Source: Qipengyuania xiamenensis
GTDB lineage: Bacteria; Pseudomonadota; Alphaproteobacteria; Sphingomonadales; Sphingomonadaceae
Reading direction: 5' to 3'
NCBI RefSeq assembly: GCF_019711495.1
Contig: NZ_JAIGNM010000001.1
Coordinates: 1,550,001-1,614,000 of the forward strand
DNA: 64,000 nucleotides
Shown: piece by piece, positions 17,859 to 26,800 of the stretch
How the letters are laid out: each line of letters starts with the position of its first letter
Numbering within the stretch: the first letter of the stretch is position 1
Notes under the pieces: generated by a model
Databases searched by the model: none
What the model was told of the DNA's origin: nothing
The model's input: only the letters and a program-made list of their open reading frames with translations
Position numbers and translations under genes: made by a program

Positions 17859-18044
17859 ATGAAACAGATCCATCTCTCCCTGCTTGTCGCCGCCGCCATG
17901 ATCGGCATCGCCGTACTCTCGGTCTATGAAATCGTGCCGCAGGAGGTGGCGCAGTTCTCGCCCTTTCTCCTCCTCGCCCTCTTTCCCGGCGCATGGCTGG
18001 GTTCTGACCGGTCCTGCAATCTATTGAAGAAGAGCAAGGCATGA
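17859..18044 (+). CDS. Small membrane protein (61 aa)
   Basis: The 61-aa product MKQIHLSLLVAAAMIG... has two hydrophobic segments (about 4-22 and 31-47) and a short basic tail, so it is probably a small inner-membrane protein. I chose ATG 17859, preceded by AAAGGA at good spacing. An upstream in-frame ATG at 17820 would place the start inside the direct repeats and has no ribosome site. The stop overlaps the next ATG (ATGA), so it is the first gene of a three-gene operon with a larger membrane protein and an XRE regulator. No known family is recognised. Confidence 0.65.
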   Translation: MKQIHLSLLVAAAMIGIAVLSVYEIVPQEVAQFSPFLLLALFPGAWLGSDRSCNLLKKSKA

Positions 18045-18655
18045 GCACCGAGGCGAAGCGCGGCTTCACCCGCACCGTTCCCTTCTGGGCCGGGCTGGCG
18101 TTCGGTACCTTCGGGGCGGTTATGGGCCTCGCGCTTTCGGACGCCATTAATGCGGCGACAGCCCTCATACTGATGATCGTTCCCGCGGGCCTGTTCTTCC
18201 AGACCATGCGGGTCGCCAACACCACCGCCGCCTGCAGCGGACGCGGGGAGGCACAGCGCCTCTACGTGAAGCGGGTCGCCATCTTCGCCTCGACCTATCT
18301 CGTCGTCATCGCCCTGCAGGTCAGCCTGCTCGGCGGCGACGAAACGACAGAGGCCTCGCTCGCCGCTCGCGCGGCCCTGTCGGTCATGCCCGGCCTCGCC
18401 ATCTGCGGGATCTTCTGGGCCATCGGACGCCTGATCCTCGACGAGAAGGACGAGTTCATCCGCATGCTGATCGTGCGTCAGACGCTGATCGCGACCGGCT
18501 TTGCCCTCGGCTTTGCAACCATCTGGGGCTTCCTGGAAGCGGGCGAAGTGGTGCCGCACATCCCTGCCTACTGGTTCGCGGTCGCCTTCTTCGGCGGCCA
18601 GTTCATCGGTGCTGTGTCCAACCGCATCACCCATGGTTCGTGGGGTGCGCTGTGA
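18041..18655 (+). CDS. Integral membrane protein of the XRE operon
   Basis: The 204-aa protein has about six hydrophobic helices (starting near 12, 38, 80, 110, 145 and 175) separated by short loops. One loop is acidic (LILDEKDEFIRMLIVRQ) and reminiscent of DUF2178-like membrane partners of small XRE regulators. It overlaps its neighbours on both sides (ATGA, GTGA). The conserved pairing of such a membrane protein with a 60-70-aa Cro/CI-type regulator suggests that the pair senses a membrane or envelope signal, but the ligand is unknown. Confidence 0.7.
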   Translation: MSTEAKRGFTRTVPFWAGLAFGTFGAVMGLALSDAINAATALILMIVPAGLFFQTMRVANTTAACSGRGEAQRLYVKRVAIFASTYLVVIALQVSLLGGDETTEASLAARAALSVMPGLAICGIFWAIGRLILDEKDEFIRMLIVRQTLIATGFALGFATIWGFLEAGEVVPHIPAYWFAVAFFGGQFIGAVSNRITHGSWGAL

Positions 18656-18843
18656 AGAACCGCCTCAAGGTCCTTCGCGCCGAGCGCGACTGGAGCCAGC
18701 AACATCTCGCCGACCTGCTCGAAGTCAGCCGGCAGAGCGTCAATGCGATCGAGACCGGGCGCTATGACCCCTCGCTCCCGCTCGCCTTCAAGATCGCCGA
18801 TGTTTTCGAAATGGCGATCGAGGAAATCTTCCAGCGCGACTAG
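18652..18843 (+). CDS. Small XRE-family HTH regulator
   Basis: The 63-aa protein consists almost only of a Cro/CI helix-turn-helix (about 5-58: RAERDWSQQHLADLLEVSR then QSVNAIETGRYDPSLPLAF). It starts with GTG overlapping the previous stop (GTGA). Regulators of this size and sequence (ending IEEIFQRD) are common beside small membrane proteins in alphaproteobacteria and in Bacillus. It lacks a dimerisation or ligand domain, so it probably acts with its membrane partner and may repress its own operon through the direct repeats at 17797-17839. Confidence 0.88.
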   Translation: MKNRLKVLRAERDWSQQHLADLLEVSRQSVNAIETGRYDPSLPLAFKIADVFEMAIEEIFQRD

Positions 18844-18862
18844 CCGATCACGCGCTTGACTT

Positions 18863-18934
18863 AAGCGACCCTTAAACCGCATGTCGTACCCGGACGGGAT
18901 TTGAATACGACATCGAGTTTGGGGGTCGCTTTTT
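18863..18934 (+). promoter_or_regulatory. Nested hairpin before the DUF898 gene
   Basis: Two perfect nested inverted repeats are present. The outer arms are AAGCGACCC (18863-18871) and GGGTCGCTT (18923-18931), followed by TTT. The inner arms are ATGTCGTA (18881-18888) and TACGACAT (18906-18913), with CCC/GGG in the loop. The structure ends three bases before ATG 18938 and takes in the only purine-rich ribosome site (GGGGG). It is either the terminator of the XRE operon or a translational switch for the next gene. A TTGACT hexamer (18856-18861) lies at its left edge. Confidence 0.6.
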
Positions 18935-18937
18935 AAC

Positions 18938-20023
18938 ATGCATTACGAAAACATGCAGGCCGACAGTGCGTTCGGCTTCGACGGCACATGGCAGGATTTC
19001 GCGAAGATCGCTCTGCCGAACCTTCTGCTGACCATCGTCACACTGGGGATCTACCGTTTCTGGGCGACCACCCGCGAGCGGCAGTACCTGTGGTCGCACA
19101 CGCGCTTCGTCGACGAGCGCCTCGAATGGACCGGCACCGGCAAGGAGCTGTTCGTCGGCTTCGTGCTTGTCATGCTGCTGTTCGCGCTACCGGTCTTCGG
19201 CATCCAGTTCGTTTCGCAGGCACTGGTGATGCGCGGTTACGAGGCGGCCGGCGTGCTTCTCGGCATGCTCCCGCTGTTCGCGATCTTCTACCTCACCGGC
19301 CTCGCCCGCTTCCGCGCGCTGCGTTACCGGCTCTCGCGCACGCGCTGGCGCGGTATCCGCGGGGGCAGCAACAACCAGGGCCTCGGCTATGGCGTTTCCT
19401 ATATGTGGAAGACCTTCGTCGGCTACCTGGCGATCGGCCTTCTCATCCCCTGGTCGATGACCAGCCTGTGGAACGAACGCTGGGGCAAGATGAGCTTCGG
19501 CCCCTACGAGTTCAACGCGCACGCGGATTCGGGCAATATCTTTGCGCGTTTCCTGCTGTTCTACCTCTCGCCGATCATTTTCGTCGTGGGCGGCGTGATC
19601 GCTGCGGCAACCGGCGGACTGGCCGGATATGGCCTTGGCGGCGAGGAAGGGGCCGGCATCGGCGCCATGGCCTCCTTCTTCATCCTCGCGATCTTCTTCT
19701 ACTTCGGCCTCGGCGTGATCGCGGTGGCTTTCTATGCCAAGTTCTACCGCGAGGCAGTCGGATCGACGCATTGGGAAGACCTGCACTTCTCCTTCGAAGC
19801 CTCCACCATGGACTGGATCAAGCTGCTGATCGGAGACGTGCTGATCGTCATGTTCACGCTCGGCCTTGGCTTCATCTTCCTGAGCTATCGCCACTGGAAG
19901 TTCATGATCGAGAACCTCGAGGCGAGCGGTGACATCCTGCTGGACGACCTCACGCAGTCGACCACCAAGACGGCCAAGCACGGCGAAGGCCTGCTCGACG
20001 CTTTCGACATCGGGGCCTTCTAA
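18938..20023 (+). CDS. DUF898 (YjgN) family membrane protein
   Basis: The 361-aa protein matches DUF898/YjgN. It has an N-terminal FDGTWQDFAKIALPNLLLT segment and the LGIYRFWATTRERQYLWSHTR motif that links the first helix to a cytoplasmic loop. About seven more membrane helices follow, with further TLGLGFIFLSYRHWKF-type repeats near 315. Function is unknown, although homologues are usually paired with an M48 metalloprotease, as here: the next gene starts three bases after this stop. The structured leader upstream suggests regulated expression. Confidence 0.85.
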   Translation: MHYENMQADSAFGFDGTWQDFAKIALPNLLLTIVTLGIYRFWATTRERQYLWSHTRFVDERLEWTGTGKELFVGFVLVMLLFALPVFGIQFVSQALVMRGYEAAGVLLGMLPLFAIFYLTGLARFRALRYRLSRTRWRGIRGGSNNQGLGYGVSYMWKTFVGYLAIGLLIPWSMTSLWNERWGKMSFGPYEFNAHADSGNIFARFLLFYLSPIIFVVGGVIAAATGGLAGYGLGGEEGAGIGAMASFFILAIFFYFGLGVIAVAFYAKFYREAVGSTHWEDLHFSFEASTMDWIKLLIGDVLIVMFTLGLGFIFLSYRHWKFMIENLEASGDILLDDLTQSTTKTAKHGEGLLDAFDIGAF

Positions 20024-20026
20024 CCG

Positions 20027-21097
20027 ATGGAAAGCAGCTTCCGCACACCGGCCCAGTGGTACGATGGCCATAATGCCATCCGCCACGAGGGCGAGGCCCT
20101 CTGGGACGGCAGCGGTACGCTGTCGCTGCGCGGCTTTTCCAGCGAACTGACCCTGCCTTTCGCCGATCTCGAATTCGGCGAGCACCGTGGCGGGGAAATG
20201 GTCTATCGCCGGGCGAGCGAACCCGACTTCCGGCTGATCCTGCCCGAAGACCTGCCACCCGGCCTCGCAGCCAAGCTGCCCGAAAAAAAGGTCTATGGCG
20301 GCTGGATCGACAAGGTCGGTCTGGGCAAGGCCTCGGCCGCGTTCGCGGCGGTCAGCGTTGCCGCCGTGGCGCTGTTCCTGACTGCGCCCGACTGGCTCGG
20401 CCCGCGGGTTCCGCATAGCTGGGAGCGCAATCTGGGCGACGCCATGGTCGGCGATTTCGGCAACCGGCTGTGCAGCACGCCCGAAGGCGATGCCGCACTG
20501 GCGAAGCTGCTCGATGCCGTCGATCCAGACGAGCAACAGGTCCGCGCGGGCGTCGCCAATATCGGCATGGTCAATGCAGTCGCGCTGCCGGGTGGACAGG
20601 TGCTCCTGTTCGACGGTCTCGTGCAGGACGCGGAAACGCCCGAAGAACTCGCCGGAGTGCTCGGCCACGAAGTCGGCCACGTGCGCGAACGTCACGTGAT
20701 GACGGCCCTCCTACGGCAATTCGGACTGTCGATCCTGTTGTCGGGTGCCAATTCGGGCGTCGGGGACACGGTCTTCGGTCTCGCCTCGATGGGCTATTCG
20801 CGAGACGCCGAACGCGAGGCGGACGAATTCGCCCGCGAGCGCATGGAGGAAAGCAGGGTCTCGCCGCTGGGTGCAGCGCGCTTCTTCGAGCGTATCGGCG
20901 GCGATAGCGAGGCGGAAGAGGATTCGCTGGTCGGCTGGGTGGCGAGCCACCCCGCTCCGCGCGAACGCGCCAAGGCATTCCGCAAGGCCGCCGAGGGCAA
21001 GACCTTCGCCCCCGTGCTGACGGCGCAGGAATTCGAAGCGCTCAAGTCGATGTGCGAGGATGATCCCGACGTCGAGGAATTCGACTTCTTCTTCTAG
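20027..21097 (+). CDS. M48-family membrane zinc metallopeptidase
   Basis: The 356-aa protein carries an N-terminal domain of beta character (1-90), a single membrane helix at about 104-125, and a peptidase domain with HEVGH (zinc ligands H214 and H218, catalytic E215). The third ligand lies in SRDAEREADEFA near 262. The C-terminus is strongly acidic (DDPDVEEFDFFF). M48 peptidases of this Oma1/BepA-like type process or degrade misfolded envelope proteins. Co-occurrence with the DUF898 protein immediately upstream suggests that the two act together at the membrane. Confidence 0.9.
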   Translation: MESSFRTPAQWYDGHNAIRHEGEALWDGSGTLSLRGFSSELTLPFADLEFGEHRGGEMVYRRASEPDFRLILPEDLPPGLAAKLPEKKVYGGWIDKVGLGKASAAFAAVSVAAVALFLTAPDWLGPRVPHSWERNLGDAMVGDFGNRLCSTPEGDAALAKLLDAVDPDEQQVRAGVANIGMVNAVALPGGQVLLFDGLVQDAETPEELAGVLGHEVGHVRERHVMTALLRQFGLSILLSGANSGVGDTVFGLASMGYSRDAEREADEFARERMEESRVSPLGAARFFERIGGDSEAEEDSLVGWVASHPAPRERAKAFRKAAEGKTFAPVLTAQEFEALKSMCEDDPDVEEFDFFF

Positions 21098-21137
21098 CCC
21101 TTGCAATCGCGCGCTGCCCATCCGACAGCGTCACGCC

Positions 21138-21887
21138 ATGAACGATATCCGGTTTCACGAGATGGCCGATGGTCGCAGGATCGCTTTCCGCCATGCCGAA
21201 GGGCGCGGGCCGACGCTCGTCTTCCTGCCCGGCTACATGTCCGACATGGATGGCGGCAAGGCGACCGCGCTGTTCGACTGGACCAAGCAAAACGGTCGCG
21301 CCTGCCTGCTGCTCGACTATTCGGGTTGCGGGCGCAGCAGCGGCGACTTTGCCGACGGCACGCTGTCGAAATGGCGCGGCGAAGTGCTCGAACTTGTCGA
21401 GGCATATGTCGAAGGCGAAGTCGTGGTCGTCGGCTCCTCCATGGGTGGGTGGCTGATGCTCCTGGTCGGCCTGGCGCTCGGCGCGAAGCTGGCCGGGATT
21501 GTCGGCATCGCCGCGGCTCCGGACTTCACCGATTGGGGATATTCGGACGCGCAGAAGGCGCAGATGGCAGGGGGCGAGACGGTCTACGAAGTCAATCCCT
21601 ACGGCCCCGAACCGACGCCGACCTACGCCGGCTTTTTCGCCGACGGACAGGCCCGGCGCCTGCTCGACAGTACGATTGCCATCGACGCACCGGTCCGCCT
21701 CATCCACGGCCAGCGCGATAGCGATGTGCCCTGGCAGATCAGCCAGCGCCTTGCCGACGCGCTGCGTTCGGACGAGGTTCAAGTGACCTTCGTCAAGGAC
21801 GGCGACCACCGCCTGTCGCGCCCGCAGGATATCGACCTGCTGCTGCGTACGATCGGCGGACTGCTAGACCTTTCGGAGACCACGTGA
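21138..21887 (+). CDS. Alpha/beta hydrolase (ABHD10-like thioesterase)
   Basis: The 249-aa serine hydrolase has the nucleophile elbow GSSMGGW near residue 98, an oxyanion strand FLPGYMSDMDGGKA near 30, the acid in HGQRDSDVP near 200, and the histidine in DGDHRLS near 225. The organisation resembles ABHD10-type acyl-thioesterases and carboxylesterases found beside M48 genes in alphaproteobacteria. I start it at ATG 21138, the first Met whose downstream sequence matches the family; the open frame extends 26 codons into the preceding gene. The stop overlaps the GTG of the TPR gene (GTGA). Confidence 0.88.
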   Translation: MNDIRFHEMADGRRIAFRHAEGRGPTLVFLPGYMSDMDGGKATALFDWTKQNGRACLLLDYSGCGRSSGDFADGTLSKWRGEVLELVEAYVEGEVVVVGSSMGGWLMLLVGLALGAKLAGIVGIAAAPDFTDWGYSDAQKAQMAGGETVYEVNPYGPEPTPTYAGFFADGQARRLLDSTIAIDAPVRLIHGQRDSDVPWQISQRLADALRSDEVQVTFVKDGDHRLSRPQDIDLLLRTIGGLLDLSETT

Positions 21888-22738
21888 CCGCAACTCTCCT
21901 TCCCGCCTTCCTCCTGCTCATGCAGGTCGGCCCCGACCCCTCTGCAGGCGGCATGCCTGGCCTGCCGGACGAGCTGGCCAACCGGCCCGAGCGTCCCGGG
22001 GCGAGCGAGCCGCAACCCCAGACAGATACGCTCGCCACCTGCCTGCGTATCGCATCCTCGGACCCGCAGGCGGCGCTCGATCGCGCACAGGCGTGGCGCG
22101 AGGAAGCGCAGACCGATCTCGAATTCGCACAGTCCGCGCATTGCCTTGGCCTCGCGCTAGTGCAGCAGGGCCGGCTCGGCGAAGCCCGCCGTGCTTTCGA
22201 AGTCGCGAGCGGCGAAGCTCCGGCGGACAACCTCTCCTATTCAGCACGACTTGCCGCGATGGCCGGCAATGCCGCGCTTGCATCGGGTGATCCCGAGGGC
22301 GCCTTGCCGTTGCTCGATCGCGCCGGCGGACAGGCGCTGGCCGCAAACGACGGGGCGCTCGCCGCAGATCTCCGCGTCGATCTCGCCCGCGTCCTCGTAA
22401 GGCTGGACCGCGAGGAAGATGCCGCGATGGCGCTAGCCGAGGCACGCGAAGCCGATGGCGACGATCCCGAGGCGTGGCTGCTGTCCGCGACCCTTTCCCG
22501 CAGGCTCGAACGCCTCGGCGAGGCACAGGCACAGATCGAGCGGGCTGCACTGCTCAACCCGCGCAATCCGCAGGTAGGCCTTGAAGCCGGCGTGATCGCC
22601 GCCATGTCGGGGCGCGAAGGAGATGCACGCGCCAGCTTCCAGTCGGTGATCGACGTTGCGCCCGGCAGCCGCGAGGCCGAACGTGCCCAGCGCTATCTCG
22701 ACCAGCTCGCGCCAGAAGAGGACAACTTCCCCGAATGA
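21884..22738 (+). CDS. Exported TPR-repeat protein
   Basis: The 284-aa protein starts with GTG and a short hydrophobic stretch (TATLLPAFLLLMQVG) that could act as a signal or anchor. It is followed by a proline-rich linker and about five degenerate tetratricopeptide helices (about 45-275; for example AHCLGLALVQQGRLGEARRAF and GVIAAMSGREGDARASF). TPR proteins serve as protein-interaction scaffolds. It overlaps both neighbours by four bases. No enzymatic motif is present and the partner is unknown. Confidence 0.75.
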   Translation: MTATLLPAFLLLMQVGPDPSAGGMPGLPDELANRPERPGASEPQPQTDTLATCLRIASSDPQAALDRAQAWREEAQTDLEFAQSAHCLGLALVQQGRLGEARRAFEVASGEAPADNLSYSARLAAMAGNAALASGDPEGALPLLDRAGGQALAANDGALAADLRVDLARVLVRLDREEDAAMALAEAREADGDDPEAWLLSATLSRRLERLGEAQAQIERAALLNPRNPQVGLEAGVIAAMSGREGDARASFQSVIDVAPGSREAERAQRYLDQLAPEEDNFPE

Positions 22739-23712
22739 CCGCTTACTCGATCCTCGATCTCGTTCCCGTCCGCGAAGGGGGGACGCTGGGCGAGGCATTC
22801 GAGGCGGCAACCGGCCTTGCCCGCGCCGCCGAAGAGGCAGGCTGCAAGCGCTACTGGGTAGCAGAACATCATGCGATGGAAGGCATCGCGGGCGGCGCGA
22901 CGTCGGTCGTGCTCGCGCATGTCGGCAATGCGACCAGCACCATCCGCATAGGGTCGGGCGGCATCATGCTGCCCAACCACACGCCGTTCCAGATTGCCGA
23001 GCAGTTCGGCACGCTCGATGCGCTCTTCCCCGGGCGGGTCGACCTCGGGCTTGGCCGCGCGCCGGGAGCAGGCCCCGAACTCCAGCGCGCCTTGCGCAAG
23101 GACCTGCACAGGGCGGCAGAAATGTTCCCGCAGGACGTCGTCGAACTGATGGCTCTGATGGCGGGTGACGGCGAGATTCATCCGACACCGGGACGCGGGG
23201 CAAAACCGGAGTTCTGGATGCTGGGCTCGAGCCTGTTCGGCGCGCAACTCGCCGCGCGGCTCGGCATGCCCTACGCCTTTGCGAGCCACTTCGCGCCCGA
23301 CCATCTCGACAGCGCGCTCGAAGTCTATCGCCGCGATTTCCGCCACAGCGAGGTGGGCCAGAAACCGCATGTGATGGCGGCGATGAACCTTTTCTGCGCC
23401 GATACCGAGGAAGAGGCAGAAACCCTCGCGACCTCGCAGATGCAGGCTTTCGTCGCCCTGCGCACCGGCAAGCCGTCGAAGCTCAAGCCGCCCGTCGAAG
23501 GATATCGCGACCAGTTGCCCGCTCCGGCACAGGCCATGCTCGCCCATATCGGTCAGGCGAGCGCCATCGGAACACCGGAGCAATGCGCCGAGGCGGTGCG
23601 TGCATTTGTCGAGCGCACCCGGACGGACGAGATCATCTTCGCCGGGCCGACCTTCGATCCGCAGGCGCGGATTTCTTCGCTGCAAAAGGCGATGCGCGCA
23701 CTGGCCTCCTGA
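22735..23712 (+). CDS. Luciferase-like (LLM) FMN-dependent oxidoreductase
   Basis: This 325-aa TIM-barrel flavoprotein belongs to the MsnO8/YhbW branch of bacterial luciferase-like monooxygenases. Recognisable segments are YSILDLVPVREG at the start, RYWVAEHHAMEG near 40, the SGGIMLPNHTPFQIAEQFGTL core near 80, and GRVDLGLGRAPG near 103. It probably uses reduced FMN from a separate reductase to oxidise an unknown substrate. It starts inside the stop of the TPR gene (ATGA) and ends the run of coupled genes that begins at 18938. Confidence 0.9.
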   Translation: MTAYSILDLVPVREGGTLGEAFEAATGLARAAEEAGCKRYWVAEHHAMEGIAGGATSVVLAHVGNATSTIRIGSGGIMLPNHTPFQIAEQFGTLDALFPGRVDLGLGRAPGAGPELQRALRKDLHRAAEMFPQDVVELMALMAGDGEIHPTPGRGAKPEFWMLGSSLFGAQLAARLGMPYAFASHFAPDHLDSALEVYRRDFRHSEVGQKPHVMAAMNLFCADTEEEAETLATSQMQAFVALRTGKPSKLKPPVEGYRDQLPAPAQAMLAHIGQASAIGTPEQCAEAVRAFVERTRTDEIIFAGPTFDPQARISSLQKAMRALAS

Positions 23713-23872
23713 CGCTACGGAAAGGACGCCGTGCATAGGATTGCAAAAATGCGCGCGAGTTGCCTTGAAGTGGTCCGACAACAGGCCTAATCGCCCTCCA
23801 GACCGTCGCATTTGACGACTCGGAAATTTCCCGGCGCCGCACATATCGTGCGCCGCAAGCGAGAGGCCCCCG

Positions 23873-26800
23873 ATGGGTTCCAAGACCGCCACTACCCCCG
23901 CCGCCCAAGCAAAAGCCCTCGCGCAGCACATGCGCGATTCCATGCTGCCCGGGGACACGCCCTTCGATCCCGCACGCCTCAAGGACGCCGCGGCATTCGT
24001 CACCGAAGCCGCGCAGCAGCGCAAGTATGGCGAAGTGGCGATGGCGGTGGAATCGGTCACCGAAGGACACCGCTACACGCGTATCGCGATCATCAACGAC
24101 GACATGCCGTTCCTCGTCGATTCCACCGCGAGCACGATCGCTGCGCTCGGCATCTCGATCGACCGCCTCGTCCACCCCGTCGTACCGGTAGAGCGCGCCG
24201 ATGACTGCTCGCTGGCGACCATCCGAGAGGGCGAGCCGGAAGACGCCTATTGGGAATCGATGATCTATCTCGAAACGGCGCGCGTCGATGCCAAGCAGCG
24301 CCGCCTGCTCGAAGAGAATCTCGAAAAGACGCTGGCCGACGTCCGCGCCGCAGTGACCGACTGGCCCAAGCTGCAGGAACAGATGCAGCAGGATGCCGCC
24401 TCGATCGATGACGACGAAGGCAAGGCACTGCTCGAATGGCTCGATTCCGGCATGTTGACCCAGCTCGGCCATGTCGTGCGCATGCGCGATGGCGAGCAGA
24501 CCGGTGCATTGGGCATCTGCCGCGCAGGCGAACCCGAACTTCTGGTCGATGCAAGCTTCGAGCGCGCCTTCAAGTGGTTCGAAGGCAAGGGCGAGAAGCG
24601 CAATCCGCTGATCATCAAGGCCAACCACCTGTCGCGCGTGCATCGCCATGTTCCGCTGGACCTGTTCATCGTGCCCCGCCGCGAAGGCAAGAAGCTGGTC
24701 GCCCTATCGGTCCATGCCGGTGTCTGGACCAGCGCTGCACTGGCCGCTCCGCCGCGCGGTGTGCCTGTCCTGCGCGAACGTCTCGACCGTATTCGCGACA
24801 AGCTGAATTTCGACGAGGGCGGTCATGCCGGCAAGGCGCTGGTCCACGCCATGACCGCGCTGCCGCACGACCTTCTGATCGGTTTCAGCGAGGAAGATTG
24901 CGAGCGCGTGGCTACCACCATGATGGGCCTCGTCGATCGTCCGCGTCCGCGCCTGGCGCTGGTCGAGGCTCCGCTTGCCCGCCACCTGTTCGCTTTTGTC
25001 TGGCTTCCGCGCGACATGCTGGCCACGCAGGTCCGCCTGCAGATCAAGGCGCTGCTCGAAGACAATGCCGCTGCCCGCCTGCTCGACTGGAGCCTCGAGG
25101 TGGAAGGCGGCAACCTTGCCATGCTGCGCTTCGTCCTCGACATTCGCGACGGCGCGAAGGCGCCCGATGAAAAGGCGCTCGAACAGCAGCTCCAGACCCT
25201 GCTTCGCGGTTGGAGCGAAGCGGTCGAGAACGAACTTCTCGACATGGTCGAAAAGGGCCGCGCCGCTGCGCTTACCCTTCGTTTCGCAGAGCATTTCCCG
25301 ACTTCCTACCGCGCCCGTTTCGGCCCGCGCGAAGCGGCCGAGGACATCGCCCGCCTGCGCGCACTCGGCATCCATGCGGACGATGACGAGGACGGCGATG
25401 CGCCCCACCGCGGCGCCCGTCTCTACTTGTGCGAGCGCGAGGAAGAGGCCTGCCTGCGCCTTAAGCTCTACCAGGCCGAAGGCAGCCTGCCGCTGTCGGA
25501 CGCAGTGCCCGTGCTCGAGAATTTCGGCTTCCACGTGCAGGCCGAGACCCCGACCGTGCTCAACGAAGGCATGTTCGGCACGATCCACGATTTCGCCCTG
25601 CAGATGGCGCCCGGCGTCAAGGCCGAGGACCTCGTGGCGCGCGCCGAAGAGATCGAGGAAGCGGTTGCTGCCGTGCTCAACGGCCATGCGGAAAACGACG
25701 TCTTCAACCGCCTCGTCGCCGATGCCGGGCTCGATGCCGACGAAGCGAACTGGCTGCGTGCTTTCTATCGCTACCTGCGCCAGGCGGGGATGGGCTTCAC
25801 CATCTACACCGTGGTCGACGCGCTGGCGAAGAACCCGGACATCACCCGTGCGCTCATGGCTTTGTTCAAGGCGCGTCACGATCCCGAGTTCAAGGGCAAT
25901 CGCGAAGAGGCCACTGCCGAAGCGCAGACTTCGATCAGGCGCGGCCTCGCCAAGGTCAAGGCGATCAACGACGACCGTCTGCTGCGGCTCTACAACTCGC
26001 TGATCGACGCGATCCTGCGCACCAACTCCTTCGCCCCCGCAGCGAACGAGGCGCTCGCGTTCAAGATCGACAGCTCGCTGGTTCCGAACCTGCCCAAGCC
26101 GATCCCCTGGCGCGAGATCTTCGTCTATTCGCGCCGCGTCGAGGGTATCCACCTGCGCGCAGGACCTGTCGCCCGCGGCGGCCTGCGCTGGTCCGACCGG
26201 CGCGACGACTTCCGCACCGAGATCCTCGGCCTGATGAAAGCCCAGCGCGTGAAGAACGCGGTGATCGTGCCGACCGGCGCGAAGGGCGGCTTCTATCCCA
26301 AGCAGCTCCCCGACCCCGCGCTCGACCGTGATGGCTGGGCTGCGGAAGGCCAGGCGAGCTACGAAGTCTTCATCCGCACGCTCCTGTCTGTCACCGACAA
26401 CATCGTCGACGACAAGGTCGTGCACCCCGAAGGCGTGGTCATCACCGACGGTGAAGACCCCTATTTCGTGGTCGCCGCCGACAAGGGCACCGCACGCTTC
26501 TCCGACGTTGCCAATGCGATTGCCGAGAACCGCGACTTCTGGCTCGACGATGCCTTCGCTTCGGGCGGCTCGAAGGGTTACGACCACAAGGCCATGGGCA
26601 TCACGGCCAAGGGCGCATGGGTATCGGTCCAGCGACACTTCCTCGAAATGGGGATCGACGTGCAGACCGACACGATCCGCGTCGCCGGCTGCGGCGACAT
26701 GTCGGGTGACGTCTTCGGCAACGGCATGCTGCTGTCGAAGGCGATCCAGCTGGTCGCAGCCTTCGACCATCGCCACATCTTCCTCGATCCCGATCCCGAT

